Assembly (NCBI GenBank): GCA_037039925.1 | Contig: JAXRKP010001469.1 | Coordinates: 1-64,000, forward strand | Direction of reading: 5' to 3' | Source: Doris montereyensis | Taxonomy: Eukaryota; Mollusca; Gastropoda; Nudibranchia; Dorididae | Length of the DNA: 64,000 nt | In this document: positions 11,649 through 30,199 of the stretch, one piece after another | Position numbering within the stretch: position 1 is the stretch's first letter | Layout of the letters: each line of letters begins with the position of its first letter | Notes under the pieces: model-generated | Databases searched by the model: none | What the model was told of the DNA's origin: nothing | What the model saw: the letters and a program-made list of their open reading frames with translations, nothing else | Program-made: the position numbers and the translations under genes

Positions 11649-14600
11649 ATGGATGTTCCTTCAGAGTATAGAAAATGTAAGTATTTATTTAAACTTTCTA
11701 AGATACTTACATATGTATAGGGTCTTTTCAGTAAATCTTTGCATAGCAAGAGTATGGAAGAGAAATAAATTTTGTCATAAATTTACACTGGACATTCACA
11801 CAGTAAATGATTTGTGCTTTAAAGTAAGATATAATGTTAGTGTTCTTTCTGTTACAAATGTTGACACTATTTGCTTTCTTACATTGAAGGGAGAGATATA
11901 ATTTTATCTTTAGAAAGAGCAGCAAAAATAATGTCATGTTGGGTTCTTTTCTTTTAATTCCGACTACAGCCAGTCAAAAGAGAAGACCCAAAGGCAACAA
12001 GAACCAAAGTCAACCCGCGCCACAGCCACAGGCTAGTTATGATCAATATGGAGCGCAAAACCAGCAATACATGCAACAACTTGGACAGCCAGATATGTTT
12101 TATGGGGCTCCAATGCTGGTAAGTTTCCAGCAGAGATTTTGTTTTCCTCTAGTGTTCCTCTTAGGCACTTGCATTTGGTAATTACTGCTGTAAACAGTAT
12201 GTCTCTATCCTTATGTCGCTTCACTCCAATTTTTGCATATTGTAGGCTTATTTTCACATGGGATGTATACATTTCAGGATTTGCTCAAGCTGGCTACGGA
12301 GCCCAAGCAGGTGGTGCCGAACAGTTTCCTGGCCAACAGTACCTCAATGACCCTATGGCTAACATGGCAATGCAGTACGGCCAGAATCTGGCAGGTCAAG
12401 GCAAAGACCTTGTCAATAAGAATGTGAGTGAAAGATAAAATATTTTGTCACATTTTTAACACTTGTTTTTGATGTTTTGTAAAAGTAAATTGAAACATAC
12501 GATTATGAAGGAATAGGCCTGGTATGTAGAATCCTTGATTGCTGCAGGTCTTTGAATAAAAACTGTTTTAACTTTACTTGGCAGTACATGTGGTAGTACT
12601 TTGTAATCTTTTAAAAATGTTTTCTTTATAAAACTATTGGTAAGATGTGTGAAACCAATATTTTGTAATAAGCTTTCTTCATTTGATGATTTTTGTCTCC
12701 TCAGATTGAGAAGTATGTGTCTTCCTCCAAAATCAAATATTATTTTGCGGTAGACAATGCATATGTCGGCAAGAAACTTGGTCTTCTTTTCTTTCCATAC
12801 ACGCATTCTGTAAGTTGATGAGGTTCTATTGATTCATAGCAAATTTTCGTCATGTTTTATTTGTGTATGAGTTTGTATGTAAACTCTTACAACTTTTTAA
12901 ATTATTTTTTCTTTCATGAAGACATACATTGATTATCAGTCCTAATGTTTCAAACATTTTATTTTGTTGAGCAAAATTGCCTGATGACTTTTGTGGCTAG
13001 TTCTACTTATATTATAAAATAATTATTGTAATAAATTTAATTCCCTCAAAACTTTTGAGCTGTTATGGAAAACTCTATTTTGTAGTGACATGTGTTGCAG
13101 TGGGGAAACAACAATTAGCTAGGTGTCTGAAATTTATTTATTTTATTTATTTTTTTCATTTGTCACATTAAAATGGGAGTTAATTGGATGGGGGTATTTT
13201 AAAATTTTTTTTAGTGGCTTTTTTACAGCTGTGTATGTCTTTAATTTGCCGTTTATCTTTTCTTTTCTCAACAGGACTGGTCAATACGATATAATCAGGA
13301 TGAACCGATAGCCCCCAGATATGAAATTAATGCTCCAGATTTGTACATACCAGGTAAAGGAAAAGGCTTATGTCCCAATGGTAATGTTTATGACTGCATT
13401 TAATCTTTTTATCTCAAAATACAAAGGAGCTTAAAAGGACTTTGTTCATTGAGCTCATCAACAAGACGGGAGGCCTGTGTTACTGTTTTCATAACTTTGA
13501 TTTGTATATATTGTCATTGTGTGCTATGTTGAGTGTTTTGAAAGACATGTTCATTCATTTCATTTCTTTTTTCAGCCATGGCATTTGTGACATATTTGTT
13601 GGTGGCTGGCATGGTATTAGGAACGCAGGACAGGTATAATATCTTGATATGTCTCTGAATATTTTCATATAATTGATGTGACAGCACTCATTTTTAAAAA
13701 TCCAAAACACTTGAATGGGTTGGGTTTTCTGTAGTTGTTTTTTATAAGTGCATTTTTAAAGGATTGGAACAATCGCGCATGTAAGTGTCTTAAAAACTGT
13801 ATATCTCAAGAAAGTCAATTTGATGGGTTCGTGCGTCATTTCACATTACTCAAAGTTTGCAAAAGGCTGATATAATAATAAAAAAAATGCAAAAGGCATC
13901 GAACAGATCTTCATGATGATATTGACAGTTTAGAATTTGGCACAGACAGATCGAAATTATCATACCAATTTAAAAGCTAGTACAGAACAGATTGTAATGA
14001 TTTTGCTGACTGTTTTGAAGTCGGTATAGCACAGATCATAATTACTTTATAATTTGTATGGATATAGGTGCAGGTTAGAGTTTGAATCTGTTCCTGATTT
14101 TCTTCCTGTCCATCTCTGAGATGATTTATGGTTTAGTTCATATCTGAATGTCATCTCATTTTGATCAGGCAGATGACGCTTGCTTTGTGTTCAAAAGTAA
14201 TGTATTTTTCTGATGAAAACTATTTGACTTTTGAATTTGCTGACAGGTTCACTCCTGAACAACTTGGGGTTCAGGCAAGCTCAGCGCTGGTGTGGCTTAT
14301 CATGGAACTGGTGGCATTTTCACTCAGTCTCTACATCATGAACCTCAACACGGGACTCAAGTACCTAGACATTGTAGCTTTCTGTGGATACAAATTTGTT
14401 GGGTATGTTTTGATATTTCATAGTCCATTATATTATTTGGGATGAATGTTGACAACATTTTCCAGCTGAATTTATATTCTTCAGCCTCTATACAATTTTA
14501 TGCCCTTATAACTAGGACTTATTTATTCCAATCTCTATAGCATTAAAAGAAATTAAAACAAGGTCACCCCTTAGGCAAGCCGCTGATCTATCACAGGCTT

Positions 14601-17600
14601 AACTCACTCACACTCATTTCCATTGCCGTCATGTATTGGGTCCCTTCAATAGACCATTGGCTGTCAAACCCAACGTCCGTCGGTATCGGTTTCCATATTT
14701 TTTCCCTACTAGTTCCAACCTTTTGATGTCAGCATTTCTGACACGCGTAGTCAAATTATTTGTACTGAGACATGATATAAAATTATTATCGGGTAGAACA
14801 TTTTTTGTCAGAAATCGAAAGTATACTGACATGGCTCTAGTAGTAGTAGTCAATAACTTTGTTCTTGAAAACGAAAAATTCCTTTCAACTCAAGAATTAG
14901 CTCTAAATCTACAAGGGAATATTATTCTCAATCATTTGTACTAATCTTTATGATGCTGGAACATCTAGAAAGTAGACAGTAGATATATGTCTAAATCTAT
15001 ATCTACTACTGAAACAGTTTATGGAAAATGTGTTGCTCCCTTGAAAAACGTTTTTGCTTTTTCCCATCTCTTTTTTCCCCATATTTTTTGGTGTGTAATA
15101 AATTAAAATTTACCAGGAAAAGAAAGTTCCTCAGAAGAAACCTTTACAACTGTCCTAAACATGTAAAGTAAAAGAGAAGGCTACATGGCATTAGTAGAAC
15201 TAGTCTTAGATTGTGGTAGCTGTGTGTGGAACAGTCACCAACATACCTACATACAAGAAATTGAGAAAGTGCAAAAGAATGCAGCCTGTTTTGTGACTAA
15301 CAATTATTCATGCACTAAAGGAAATACCAAAACCAACATAAATCAATTTCAATGGATACCTTTAGAGAAACATAGAGCCAGAAGAAAAAAATTCTTTCAA
15401 GCTATAAATGGCCAACTGTTTATTCCATTAGATGAGCTTAAATTTAATACAAGAACAACCAGATCAGACCGTCAAACATATATGGTTCCATCTTCAAACA
15501 TTGATTGTCACCTGCATTCATTTTACCTTAGTACAGTAAGGCTGTGGAATGGACTGCCAACATATTTAAAACTCAGAAGTTGCATTGAAGACTTAAAAAA
15601 CAGAACTAAACACATCACTTTAAAGTCTGGATTAACATTTTTGGGTTAAATTAAATTATGCACATTGACAGCAAAACTTAAGATGTGAGTTGGTCAACTA
15701 TTATGAAGAAGAGGTTGAGTATGTAAATGTACGGTAAAACTTTAGAACCTTTACACAATTGTGTCATTTTCAGGCGTCATTATGTATTTGAAGCCTGTTT
15801 AAAACTGATAATGAATTAGGTCGATGCTATGTTCACAGGATGACTGTAAGCTTACTGGCTGGCGTGACTTTTCAAGCTACTGGTTATTACTGCACACTGC
15901 TTTGGTTTTGCATCTCTCTAGTTTTCTTTCTGGTAAGTTCATGTTTTCAGTTTCAATGTCACTTATGCTTATTCTTAACCCTTTCCCTCCCAAGTTTTCA
16001 TGACCAATTTGGGCTATCCACCCAAACACAGGGAAGTAACTCTCCTTTTTGAACGAATTGTTCATTTTAAAATTCACAGAAGATACACCATTAAGCGTAA
16101 ATCAATAAAACAAACACCAAAATGATTTAAATATTTTTCAAAAGGAAATGAAATTATACTACATGATGATTGCATGACTTACAGCACAATTTTAGAAATG
16201 AAAATCGGTGCCAAATTGTCAATAAAAAGCATATTAAGTGCCCTATAACTTCAGATACTTGTATGATATTGAAGACCAATGTATTCTCCAGTTGACTACG
16301 CTTGTAGTGATGTCCTTGAGGGAGCAGAAAAAAGATCATTACTTTCCGTAATTCAATACAACCGTTCTACAAATTCAGGGGACATAAGCTATATGTACAT
16401 TAACTATAGACATAACAAATAATAATGCAGTAACTATAATGTGAAGTAATAAAACTAATATCTTATGATTACAATATGCAGCTAACTTTACGTGTATTAT
16501 AATATATTTATTCCATTGGGTTTTTTTGCTTGTGTTGATTTAGTAGGCCTACTTCTGATGGGCACGCAAGCACCTACTAAATAGAGACGCAATTGTATGG
16601 GCTCTGTCAACAATTTACAATATTGTAGACTAGCAGTGCCACACTCCAGCTAACCCCTATCCTCTTCTGCAAGATGGACTAACAGTTTTATTTACCCCAC
16701 CTACATTCACTTTCAGTCGTTTGTTTACGCACTTAGGTAACAGACGCTCGCATGGTGTATGTAATACTGATATGTAAGCATAATAAGTCTCTAAGCCTAG
16801 TAAATGAAGGCATACTGCACTTGTGCAGTATTTAGAAAGGTTGTTAGTCTTATTTGGTGTGGTATCTTAAACCAATCATCAGGTCAAACTCTATCATGGG
16901 ATTAAATCAGTACATCCGTTGACTTTTTATTATAGCCTGTAGAGAAGAAGGAAGACAATTCACTTTACTACAACCGTCACAACGGATGTATTGAAGTCAT
17001 TACACAACAATCATGAAGGTTTAATGGCATCAGTGCCAGTTGCACGGGAAGAGATCAATACATGGGAAGATCATTACAACCGATTTCACTACAAGTAGTA
17101 CAAGTAGAGTGGGCTGTATGATCTGGCATCTCATTTTGATATATATCAAACATTGCTCAATGAGTTATTCAGTATGTAATGTAAATATACTTTTAAATGT
17201 CATCACAGTTGACAGTGATATTTACAGGTGTGTATTGTTTTAGTCTGCAATTCTATGTACTTAATTTGTTTGATCAACAATAAGATTAAGATCTACCAAG
17301 AGAAATAAGATCAAATAGTCTCTTGACAGAGTCTTCTGCTTAAACAACCTTTACGACAATTTATTTTGTAATTTCTTCAATTTAAATTGTAGAAGTCCAG
17401 TTGCTGGTAGTGCTTGAGGAAGGGATGGATTTTGTTCAGACCCTGAGCCATTTCCACTGGAAGAGTCAATCGAATTAAAATCATCTAAAGTTTATATGGA
17501 GTGGTTTTAGAGCAGAATTCTAATTCTATATCAATATCCTTTCTTCTCATCACCATCACCTTACTCTCTTGTTAACAAGTCGTATGCAAAAAGTTATCAG

Positions 17601-18024
17601 CGCTACAGATTTCAAAGGATTTATTTTTCTTACTTATTCAATGTCTCCCGATGTTTTATACTCCTGGGGTGGATATCTTTCAGAACTTCTTTCAATTATG
17701 CACTAGTGTTTACTCTAACTAAGAGTAGATTGTGGTTTATATTGTATGTGTGGATGTATCACTAGTTTACCTTTTTACCCTCAGGTCCGTTCTCTGAAAG
17801 TCCAAGTTTTGCCTCAGCAAAGTGAAGACAGCTTTTCTAGAGGTGCCAAGAGAAGCCTCTACTTGATTCTGTCCGTGTCATTGGTACAGCCGTTGTTGAT
17901 GTGGTGGTTGACTAGCTACATCATGGTGGTAAAAAGTCTAGTGGTGCCCTGTGATTTAGCTTATCTTTCGTCAGGCTCTGTGCAGCTGATTTCTGCACTA
18001 ATGGATCATAATCATATGACATAA
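11649..18024 (+). CDS. YIF1B: YIF1 (YIF1B-like), ER-Golgi membrane trafficking protein
   Basis: Integral membrane protein of the YIF1 family that pairs with Yip1-type proteins in the ER-Golgi and intermediate compartment. Nine coding exons: 11649-11676, 11970-12118, 12278-12423, 12705-12809, 13275-13353, 13576-13633, 14247-14402, 15839-15932, 17785-18024. The start MDVPSEYRK is followed by a Q/P-rich cytosolic tail, then [11 protein letters not shown], the signature [42 protein letters not shown] and [21 protein letters not shown]. About five hydrophobic segments span exons 6-9, ending [15 protein letters not shown]. All introns are GT-AG and phases agree except between exons 2 and 3, where one base is missing. 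About 350 residues as read, against 314 in human YIF1B; the extra length is partly a 30-residue tail after the last membrane segment, possibly caused by a lost A at 17931-17935. It resembles YIF1B more than YIF1A. Confidence 0.95.
14560..14945. other. Unassigned open stretch in YIF1 intron 7
   Basis: Open frames occur on both strands (14636-14944 plus, 14629-14853 minus) but neither shows a family motif. The intron otherwise shows nothing up to the LINE relic that begins near 15100. Likely repeat-derived. Confidence 0.35.
15100..15650 (+). mobile_element. LINE RT C-terminal relic in YIF1 intron 7
   Basis: The open frame from 15185 to 15649 carries the classic end of a LINE polyprotein: [53 protein letters not shown]. 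Just upstream, [14 protein letters not shown] is readable in another frame, so at least one shift is present. It lies in the same orientation as YIF1. Confidence 0.88.
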
Positions 18025-18230
18025 CTGAAGAGGGACACATGATAATGGTGTCATTATGTAGTCTGGTTTAAACTGTTCGTAGCTGAACAATCTCAAGGTA
18101 TTTCTAGTGAAGAAGATTATGATTATGATGAGCTCTACCCTATGTACAGAATATTTCATAAAGGCCCTAGATGATTGGCAGTGATTTTCTATCGGTTGAA
18201 AATTATATTGAATAAAAAGTTACTAAATAC
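18025..18230 (+). terminator. YIF1 3' untranslated region with polyadenylation signal
   Basis: AATAAA at 18211-18216, about 190 bases after the stop codon, is the first canonical signal downstream. Confidence 0.7.
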
Positions 18231-19227
18231 TAATTACTTCAGTTAAATGTGTTCTCCAGATTGAGATTAGCAAGATAACTGTATGTCACTGTCATGTTCT
18301 TTTCTTAGCTTCAGGCTGACATAAGTCTGTGAATGCCTTTGCCTCTCTCCAACATTTGTTTATTAATACCAGTACTGCTTTTTTGCTGGGGGTGGGGGTG
18401 CATCATGGGCAATCTTTTTTCCATTATCCCTTGATATATTGTATGTGCTGAATGGTGAGATATATCCATAATGGCCAAAAATGTTTTTACAATGTTCAAT
18501 TTGAGTCAAAGTTAAAGACTATAAGACATCTTGAGTACTGGCATTGCATTAGCTATCTTGCTCCCTAGGTAAAATCTTTTGATTCTTTTAATGTTTCTAT
18601 CTAGAGTAAAACTTTCTCAGACAAAAGACATGATGAACTTAATTTTAAAAAGAAACATTGTTTTACTTCCTCACTTTTTATTCCTCTGAAATTTTTATAT
18701 AAATTTCATACTATAAATAATAACTTACTATAAGCATGATTTCGTTTTTCTTCAGTTTGAGTGAAGTGTGTGATTATATCACTATCAAAAATTGATTCAT
18801 AAGTGTAGAGGGAAAAGAAATTGGGCTAGATTTCAAATGTTGTGGGGATTTTGTTTTGTTTTGGTTGTTATTTTGGTGTTGGTTTGTTTTTCTTTTGTTC
18901 AATAGTTTATAGTTTATTTGTGTTGCCCCTTTTCTTTCTGGGAAAGTGAAAGTCTGGTCGCCTGTAGTGTAACTTGTCATTTAGAAAAATCAATACACCT
19001 TGCTCCAGATTTGTCCTAAATGTGAACAGTTTCTTATTATCCATAATGTGTCTTCTGCGAATGTGTAAAAACAATATTTTGAAAGTGATCAACCAGCGCT
19101 AGTGCTATTTGAGCTTTGCTACTGCTATTGTTTTTGTTCTCCTCCTGTCACGTATTATATCAATATAATACATCATGTATAAAATTTCTTTGTTTGTTGC
19201 TTTAAACATGACTGTGTATGTGTTGGT
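18231..19227. other. Intergenic, nothing identified
   Basis: AT-rich sequence without supported genes, SINE boxes or paired terminal repeats. Confidence 0.55.
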
Positions 19228-20317
19228 TTAACCCTTACGTTGCCACCCATTTTACACCGGATGTCTTTGCCATTGCCACACCCATTTTGGCGGAAATCCT
19301 TAGAAGTATCTCATGTCATAATCATATGAAGAAAAAATTCTCATTTCTTAACTACAATAGATATTCAGTTGAAACTTTCAGGACATACTAATGATATATT
19401 GTGCTACAAGAATAAATATTCAAAGTAAGTAAATGAGGTCATGTGAATTGTGATCATGGCAGCCATTTTGGATTTTGATAATTTATGTTTTTTTGGTCAA
19501 ATTTCAGTGAAAATGACAGTTTATGTACACAAAATACACCATTGTGAAGCATATTATGGGCTAATCATGATTTGTGGGTTGTATTTGTAGTGTGAGGAAG
19601 ATAGAGAAAAGGAAAGAATTGGACAATAGTGTAAAAAAAATATACAATTATTCATGTTGCATGACAAACACAAAAAAAGCAATTACTAGGAAAAAATACA
19701 CAAAATGACACAAAAACGGTAATTAAGAACTTAAAATTTTATTCTGCTCAGCTATCCTGTGTTTATAAGTCATCTCTTCTTGTGTTTTCTGTGGTTGTTT
19801 GTCATATATGTCTAATTTTCAAATATTCCCAGTACCAGGTGCTAGCGTCAACAATGCCATGCCCTCTTTTTACTTGCTCTTTCCCGAAGAACCTCATACA
19901 CCCCCGTTGTCACTGTCAGAGTTAATAAGCTCTTCAACACCTCTGTCCTATTCGCTGCACCATGGATCATCGTTTATCTTCAACTCCAGCCTCCCTAGAA
20001 TCAGATTCATGACGTGTATAATCTGTTCATCATCAAAATCCATGATTTTGAGGTTGCCAGTGTAAACAAGTCAGAAAAATAGGTAAAATCGGGTCAAATT
20101 GGCAAATTTGGAATGGAAAAAAAAACGTGTAGTAGCAGCAGTCTATTACTAGTATTACGATGGATGAAAAACTACTCTACGTAACAATTTATTTCATTTT
20201 ATTTTATATTCGGCCTTTTTAGTGGATCTGGTCAAGTTTCGACCACAGTCAAAGCCAGCAATACGAATGGCAACCGAAGGTTTCGACTATAGTCGAACAC
20301 GGCAACGCAAGGGTTAA
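19228..20317. mobile_element. piggyBac-like TTAA element, non-autonomous or decayed
   Basis: TTAA stands at both edges (19228-19231 and 20314-20317). Inside, the ends are inverted repeats: CCCTTACGTTGCC on the left and the complement of CCCTTGCGTTGCC on the right, one mismatch in 13. TTAA flanks and CCC/GGG ends are the mark of the piggyBac superfamily. On the minus strand near 20040-19950 an acidic start MDFDDEQIIHVMNLIL is open for about 30 codons before a stop, which may be the remains of a transposase N-terminus. Confidence 0.82.
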
Positions 20318-21815
20318 AAGAACGACAGTCAAATATAATACCATACTGTGTGTATAATTTAATATAACAATTGATGTATATGAAAACTGATATTTGATTT
20401 GAGTGGACGCAGAAAGGTCTCATCTAATAGTAATATGACCATGTGAATGTGTGTCATTGTCATGATTTTGTTTCTGATATTGTTACAATTTATATATATG
20501 TAGAAGAAAAAGACTATATCTTTACTCATTTGTAACTGTATCAGTATCATTCAGTCAGTCATTATACTTTGCATTGCTGAAAAGTTACAGCATCGATAAG
20601 TTTGCAGTTTGATATGAAAACTGCCTTTCTCCTTCATTGTGACATTTTGTTGATTGGTGTGTTACTGTCATCTTAACAATCTCATTACATACACAGACAA
20701 ATCTATAAATGTAACCACACCTTATATAGTATTCGCTGGATAATTGCAATTGCGTTGATTTGCACAAATGTGTGTTCACGATAGGTGACCGAATTATATT
20801 TTTAAAGAAATGTCCATAAATGCACATCAGGCATTTATAATTGCATGCTCAAGACACTACAAAACAGTGACTATGACGTTTGTGAAATAATTCGCCCTCT
20901 GCAAATTAAAATTAAAAACAAAAGAGAGAAAGACAGCGAAGGTCAACAGTCTAGTCTAGAGTAGATAGGTAAACCCCTTGGCATACATATGGAGGCGTAA
21001 ACTGATATCATCACCTTCTACAGCAATCTATACTCGTCACACATCTCACTTGGAACCTACTATGTGGTCCATAGAACAGTCTCGCATGTCACCAACACAC
21101 AAAAGGATTGTGATTGAAATTGATCACATAAATCATTTGGAACAGTTGCTGACAATATTCAACAGTTCATCTCAGTATCCCAAAAGCAGACAATAAAAAA
21201 AAAAGAACTGAGGCGGTTCCTTTGACTTTATAACAATTGTACCGTATTTAGTTTGTCTCCTTTAGTTACCTTTCTCATTACCCGGTACATTTTTTTACAT
21301 GTATTTTAAATTAAAATTTAAAAACCAAAACAACAATAATCATGAGTTGTTATGTCTCTACCCTAGACTACACACAACATGTCATGTTGCGTCACGTAAA
21401 CGTCAAGCCAATACAATTATACCCATTAACTGCTTTCCGTAACAGTATGTGTAATTGCACGCATTTCTTTTCTCCCAAATAGCATGTAATTATCCAGCTT
21501 AATACTACTACTATATTGACATTCACTATCTGCATTTTCACCTTTCAGTGATATCATTGAGTTTGCCTGACAGTGTCATCTCTGCATGTTGATTCATTTA
21601 CTTCAATAATATGTAAGTCAATAAACATGAATTATGGATTACATAATTGAAAACGACTGTTGGCTTCAATTTTTATTTTATTTCTTACACTTACTACAAT
21701 TTAAATTGTACATGTATGTGATTTGTGCCAATGAGTAAAATTGAATGGTAATACTGTGGCTTGTTTGCTTGTCAGGTTTCTTTTTTTAGCATTAATCAAA
21801 ACAAAATGATTGTGT
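20318..21815. other. Intergenic, nothing identified
   Basis: AT-rich sequence. The open frame at 20978-21196 starts on a TTG and has no recognisable motif; I do not call it. Confidence 0.5.
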
Positions 21816-22685
21816 ACTAGTACTATCCTAATACAACCTGTCCATATCAACCACCAATGAACATAGTCATAGACCAAAATGGTCGTTATTGACAGGTGGT
21901 CATTCTGGGCAGGTTATAATATGGATGGATAGAATTTGTCTAATTTAAACCAAAAAAAATCCCTTCTGAGTTGATGAAGAATGTGTAACAGTCCACATAA
22001 GCGGGATTGTGTCTCAATCATATCAAGCAAACAAGAAGTTTGTGCAAAGCATTACACAGCAATGCAAGACGGTTACTTAATCTGGTGTTCTGTTCAATGC
22101 AGACAGTGATTGTCAATGCCAGTGACATCAAAACGTATAGAAAACAATGCAAGCCGGTCCTTTGTTACTTAATAATGAAAACTTCATACGCCGCTCTATT
22201 CAGCGGTCAACGGTAATGGTCATAGGATTGCAGTTACAAACAAAAGGAGTTGGGAGCATTTTGCTTACAATAGGAGGCAATGCAATCCAATCAAATCACA
22301 AGTGTTTTTGAATAGAAGTGTCTGGACAAGGTGACGAGGTGTGAAATCAAGAACATCCATCTGTTTGTCTTGCTTTGATGATCAGCCATATGCTTCAATT
22401 GTTTTTAGACACTGGCTGACAATGGTTATGACCCAACAACACCAGCATCAATGTAGTAGTGGAGTTAATCATGTAAGACTGTACCTAATGGTCACTATGG
22501 ACAGGTTACGGTGGTGATTGGTTGGTCAAATTAGGTGGTCGCGGTCATGTTGGACAGGTCCGCTATGGGGAGAGACAAAATATAGGAAAAATGCAAGGGA
22601 GTCGATTACTGGTGGTAGTTAAGGCATGTAGTCGCTCTGGACATGTTCGTTATGGCAGGTTGGACTATACTGTAGTATAGCAGTA
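21816..22685. mobile_element. Possible eroded DNA transposon with diverged inverted ends
   Basis: The left end has ACAACCTGTCCATATCAACCA near 21832-21852; the right end, read on the minus strand from about 22660, has CCAACCTGCCATAACGAAC. Both ends also carry internal repeats of a GGNCAGGTTNNGGTGGT-type phrase (for example 21890-21915 and 22500-22560). The pattern resembles the ends of pogo/Tigger-like elements but is too diverged to assign. No transposase frame is visible. Confidence 0.4.
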
Positions 22686-23510
22686 GTAGTGCACACTATG
22701 TAAATAATTTAAAGGTTAAAAATTTATGTAACTTTAAAAAGTGGCTGATGATGCTGATTTCAGTTTTTTTGAGTAAAAGAGCATGGGAGGAAGTGAAGAT
22801 AATACTCATTCAAATCATTGTGTTAAGAGAAACAATGGTAAATCACATCAGACAGCTTCCTACAAACACTGAACACATGTTTCCATTGCGCACTACAGAA
22901 TATATTAAAAAATTGGGAGAAAAACACAAACAAATCATTTTACATTGAATGTTTATTTTGCCAATAAAATTCCTTTAAAATATAAAACCATCAATAATCA
23001 CCTAAAAAGTATCCAAGATTACAGCATTCTTCATGGTCTTAGTCTTACCAGTATCGCACAATGAAAAAAAAAAGGTTTTTTTATCGCATAATCATGATGA
23101 TTTTCAAAAGTCATTTTCATCGATGAAACATGTACATGTAACATTAAGTCCTTTCATTCATTGAAAAAACATGAACATTGAGTGAGGGCTTAGACTTGGA
23201 GAGGAAAAGATCAAAGCTTGATTTCATGATTTTTTTAAAACCCTTGTGTTACTTTGTACCCATGAAGAAAAGATATTTACAACACCAATACCATACAATA
23301 CACTCATCACTATGCATGTCATTCTCACTACAATTTAATTCAAGTGGTGGCCAGATGGGGGTATTGTTCATATTTGTCAAATACCAGTCCTTCCCAAAAC
23401 ATACACATTAAGTCATGTAGTTGAATAAACGGCAGACACATATTTTTGTATGCACAAAATAAATATATAGGAGATACGGGTAAGAACAAAGACATATGAC
23501 GTCAACACTT
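22686..23510. other. Intergenic region downstream of SRP9
   Basis: No gene is supported. The open frames at 22748-22948 and 23178-23411 have no recognisable motifs. Confidence 0.5.
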
Positions 23511-23516
23511 TTTATT
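23511..23516 (-). terminator. SRP9 polyadenylation signal
   Basis: TTTATT on the plus strand is AATAAA on the minus strand, about 270 bases beyond the SRP9 stop codon. Confidence 0.65.
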
Positions 23517-23788
23517 GGACAACCATCATAGGTGCCGAGACATCAGGTTAGCGTGAGTGATACTTGAAACTTCTATCAAACTATTTTTGATTGAAAATAA
23601 AACCCAGAACCAAATATCAAAATACTTTCCAACACATTCATGACTTATTATAATATTTTTATACCATTTACTTCATCCAGAATTATCATTTGTAGCTCAA
23701 TTTGACAACTGCCACTTGTTCAGGCATATCCCATTGTTCAGACATTCAAGAAGTACACAATCTCCCATTTCCCAATCATTTACACGCA

Positions 23789-29003
<5,215 letters not shown>

Positions 29004-29200
29004 CTTGCGTGTGAAATTGATGACAACAGACTGGATGGAAGTGATGGACGTAAGCCTCCTGACGTTAGCTTTCACTATTATCGTTTACATCGTACTCATC
29101 TTCTTAAATGTTTCCATAGCATAGCACACGGAAAAGCAGTTTATATTCTGACTTCCGATACCGGGTCAATGTACATCCGGCGCCATCAAAATACAAATAA
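29004..29200 (-). promoter_or_regulatory. SRP9 5' leader and probable promoter
   Basis: Two ETS-type core motifs lie about 150-175 bases before the ATG: ACTTCCG at 29151-29157 (CGGAAGT on the minus strand) and ACATCCGG at 29173-29180 (CCGGATGT on the minus strand). Such sites are common in TATA-less promoters of housekeeping genes. The start of transcription itself is not visible. Confidence 0.4.
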
Positions 29201-29309
29201 ATGTACAAGGAATCACAATGAAGAGACAAAACGTCAAGTCACAGCTACCTCGGTATCTATACCATTGAATTGTAGTATTGCATTACATTACGTAATATCA
29301 TTATATTGT

Positions 29310-29400
29310 TGGACAAGAACAGACAAAATCAAGCTGAAACTAAGGCTAAAACTATACAAACCCCTTGTCAAATCCGTCCTCCTTTATAACCGTGGTACCA
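29310..29400 (+). mobile_element. Small LINE RT fragment
   Basis: The translated phrase TDKIKLKLRLKLYKPLVKS followed by VLLYNRGTMG matches the 'TKLRLYKxxVLSVLLYGxETW' block of LINE polymerases. Confidence 0.65.
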
Positions 29401-29479
29401 TGGGCTCTAACATTAAAGGAAGAGTAAAAACTCGCCGTATTCCACAGAAATCACGCCAGAAAGGCGCTAGAAATCAAAT

Positions 29480-30060
29480 AACCCTTCTTTTTTTTAATTA
29501 GTACTGTTTGTGATTTTCAGGATCTAACATTTATTGGGGTGAAAATTTCATACTATTTTCTCTCTCTCATTGTTGGAGTCTGTTCAAGTCTTCTTGGACT
29601 GTTTCTGTATATTTGTTTCTTATCGTCTTGTAGAGAAGGCTGTTATCAGCGTAGCCATGTCTCTGGTGAGATTATCTTTTACGTGTCCTTAGTGTTTTTA
29701 AGAAACAAGAGGGGTCCAAGTACTGTGCACTGAGGTACACCAGAAATAACTGGGGATGGTTCCGACGCGGCACCATCAGCTACAACTATAATTTGTTTAA
29801 AAAATCATAATGTATTCTAGTGCATTTTTCTTAAATCGTATTTCTCTAATTTTGTTGAAGGAGTTTGATGATGGGCTTAATCAAAAGCTTTACTGAAATC
29901 TAACAAGACTGCACCTGTTTGAAGTCCTTTATTCAGATGTTCTGCCATATTGTTGCAAGTTGTTATTACTTAATTGTGTTTCATAAAATGTTTTTTTTCC
30001 TAAAACCATGTTGACCATCTGTTAGAATTCCGTGCGCATCCAGATGAATTATGGTGTGGC
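29480..30060 (-). mobile_element. LINE reverse transcriptase relic (Jockey/CR1-type), minus strand
   Basis: Read right to left in changing frames: DGQHGFR near 30015-29995, a remnant of the 'LLDFSKAFD' block near 29900-29870, SGVPQCTVLGPLLF at about 29748-29700, and GYADNSLLYKT at about 29660-29625, where the catalytic YADD has become YADN. The order matches RT motifs of non-LTR elements. Stops and shifts make it inactive. Confidence 0.85.
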
Positions 30061-30199
30061 CATAAAAAGTATAAATTATATGCTCCAAAAGTTTTCACAC
30101 GAAGTAATGTATACTGGTCTTCAATCTACAGCTTTTGATTTGTTGGTATTAAAAAAAAAACATATTGCTAACCTTCCAGTACTTTCTGTAAACATTCTT

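Noticed and set aside
12119..12277. A U12-type or GT-AC intron to fix the YIF1 phase problem
   Set aside because: The donor is a standard GTAAGT and there is no U12 branch or donor consensus; a one-base assembly gap is simpler.
15976..16000. TTAACCCTTTCCC as the left end of another TTAA element
   Set aside because: No matching GGG...TTAA right end was found within the intron.
16911..16989. Inverted repeat TACATCCGTTG / CAACGGATGTA in YIF1 intron 8
   Set aside because: Only 11 bases long with a loop of about 60; such pairs are expected by chance in this much sequence.
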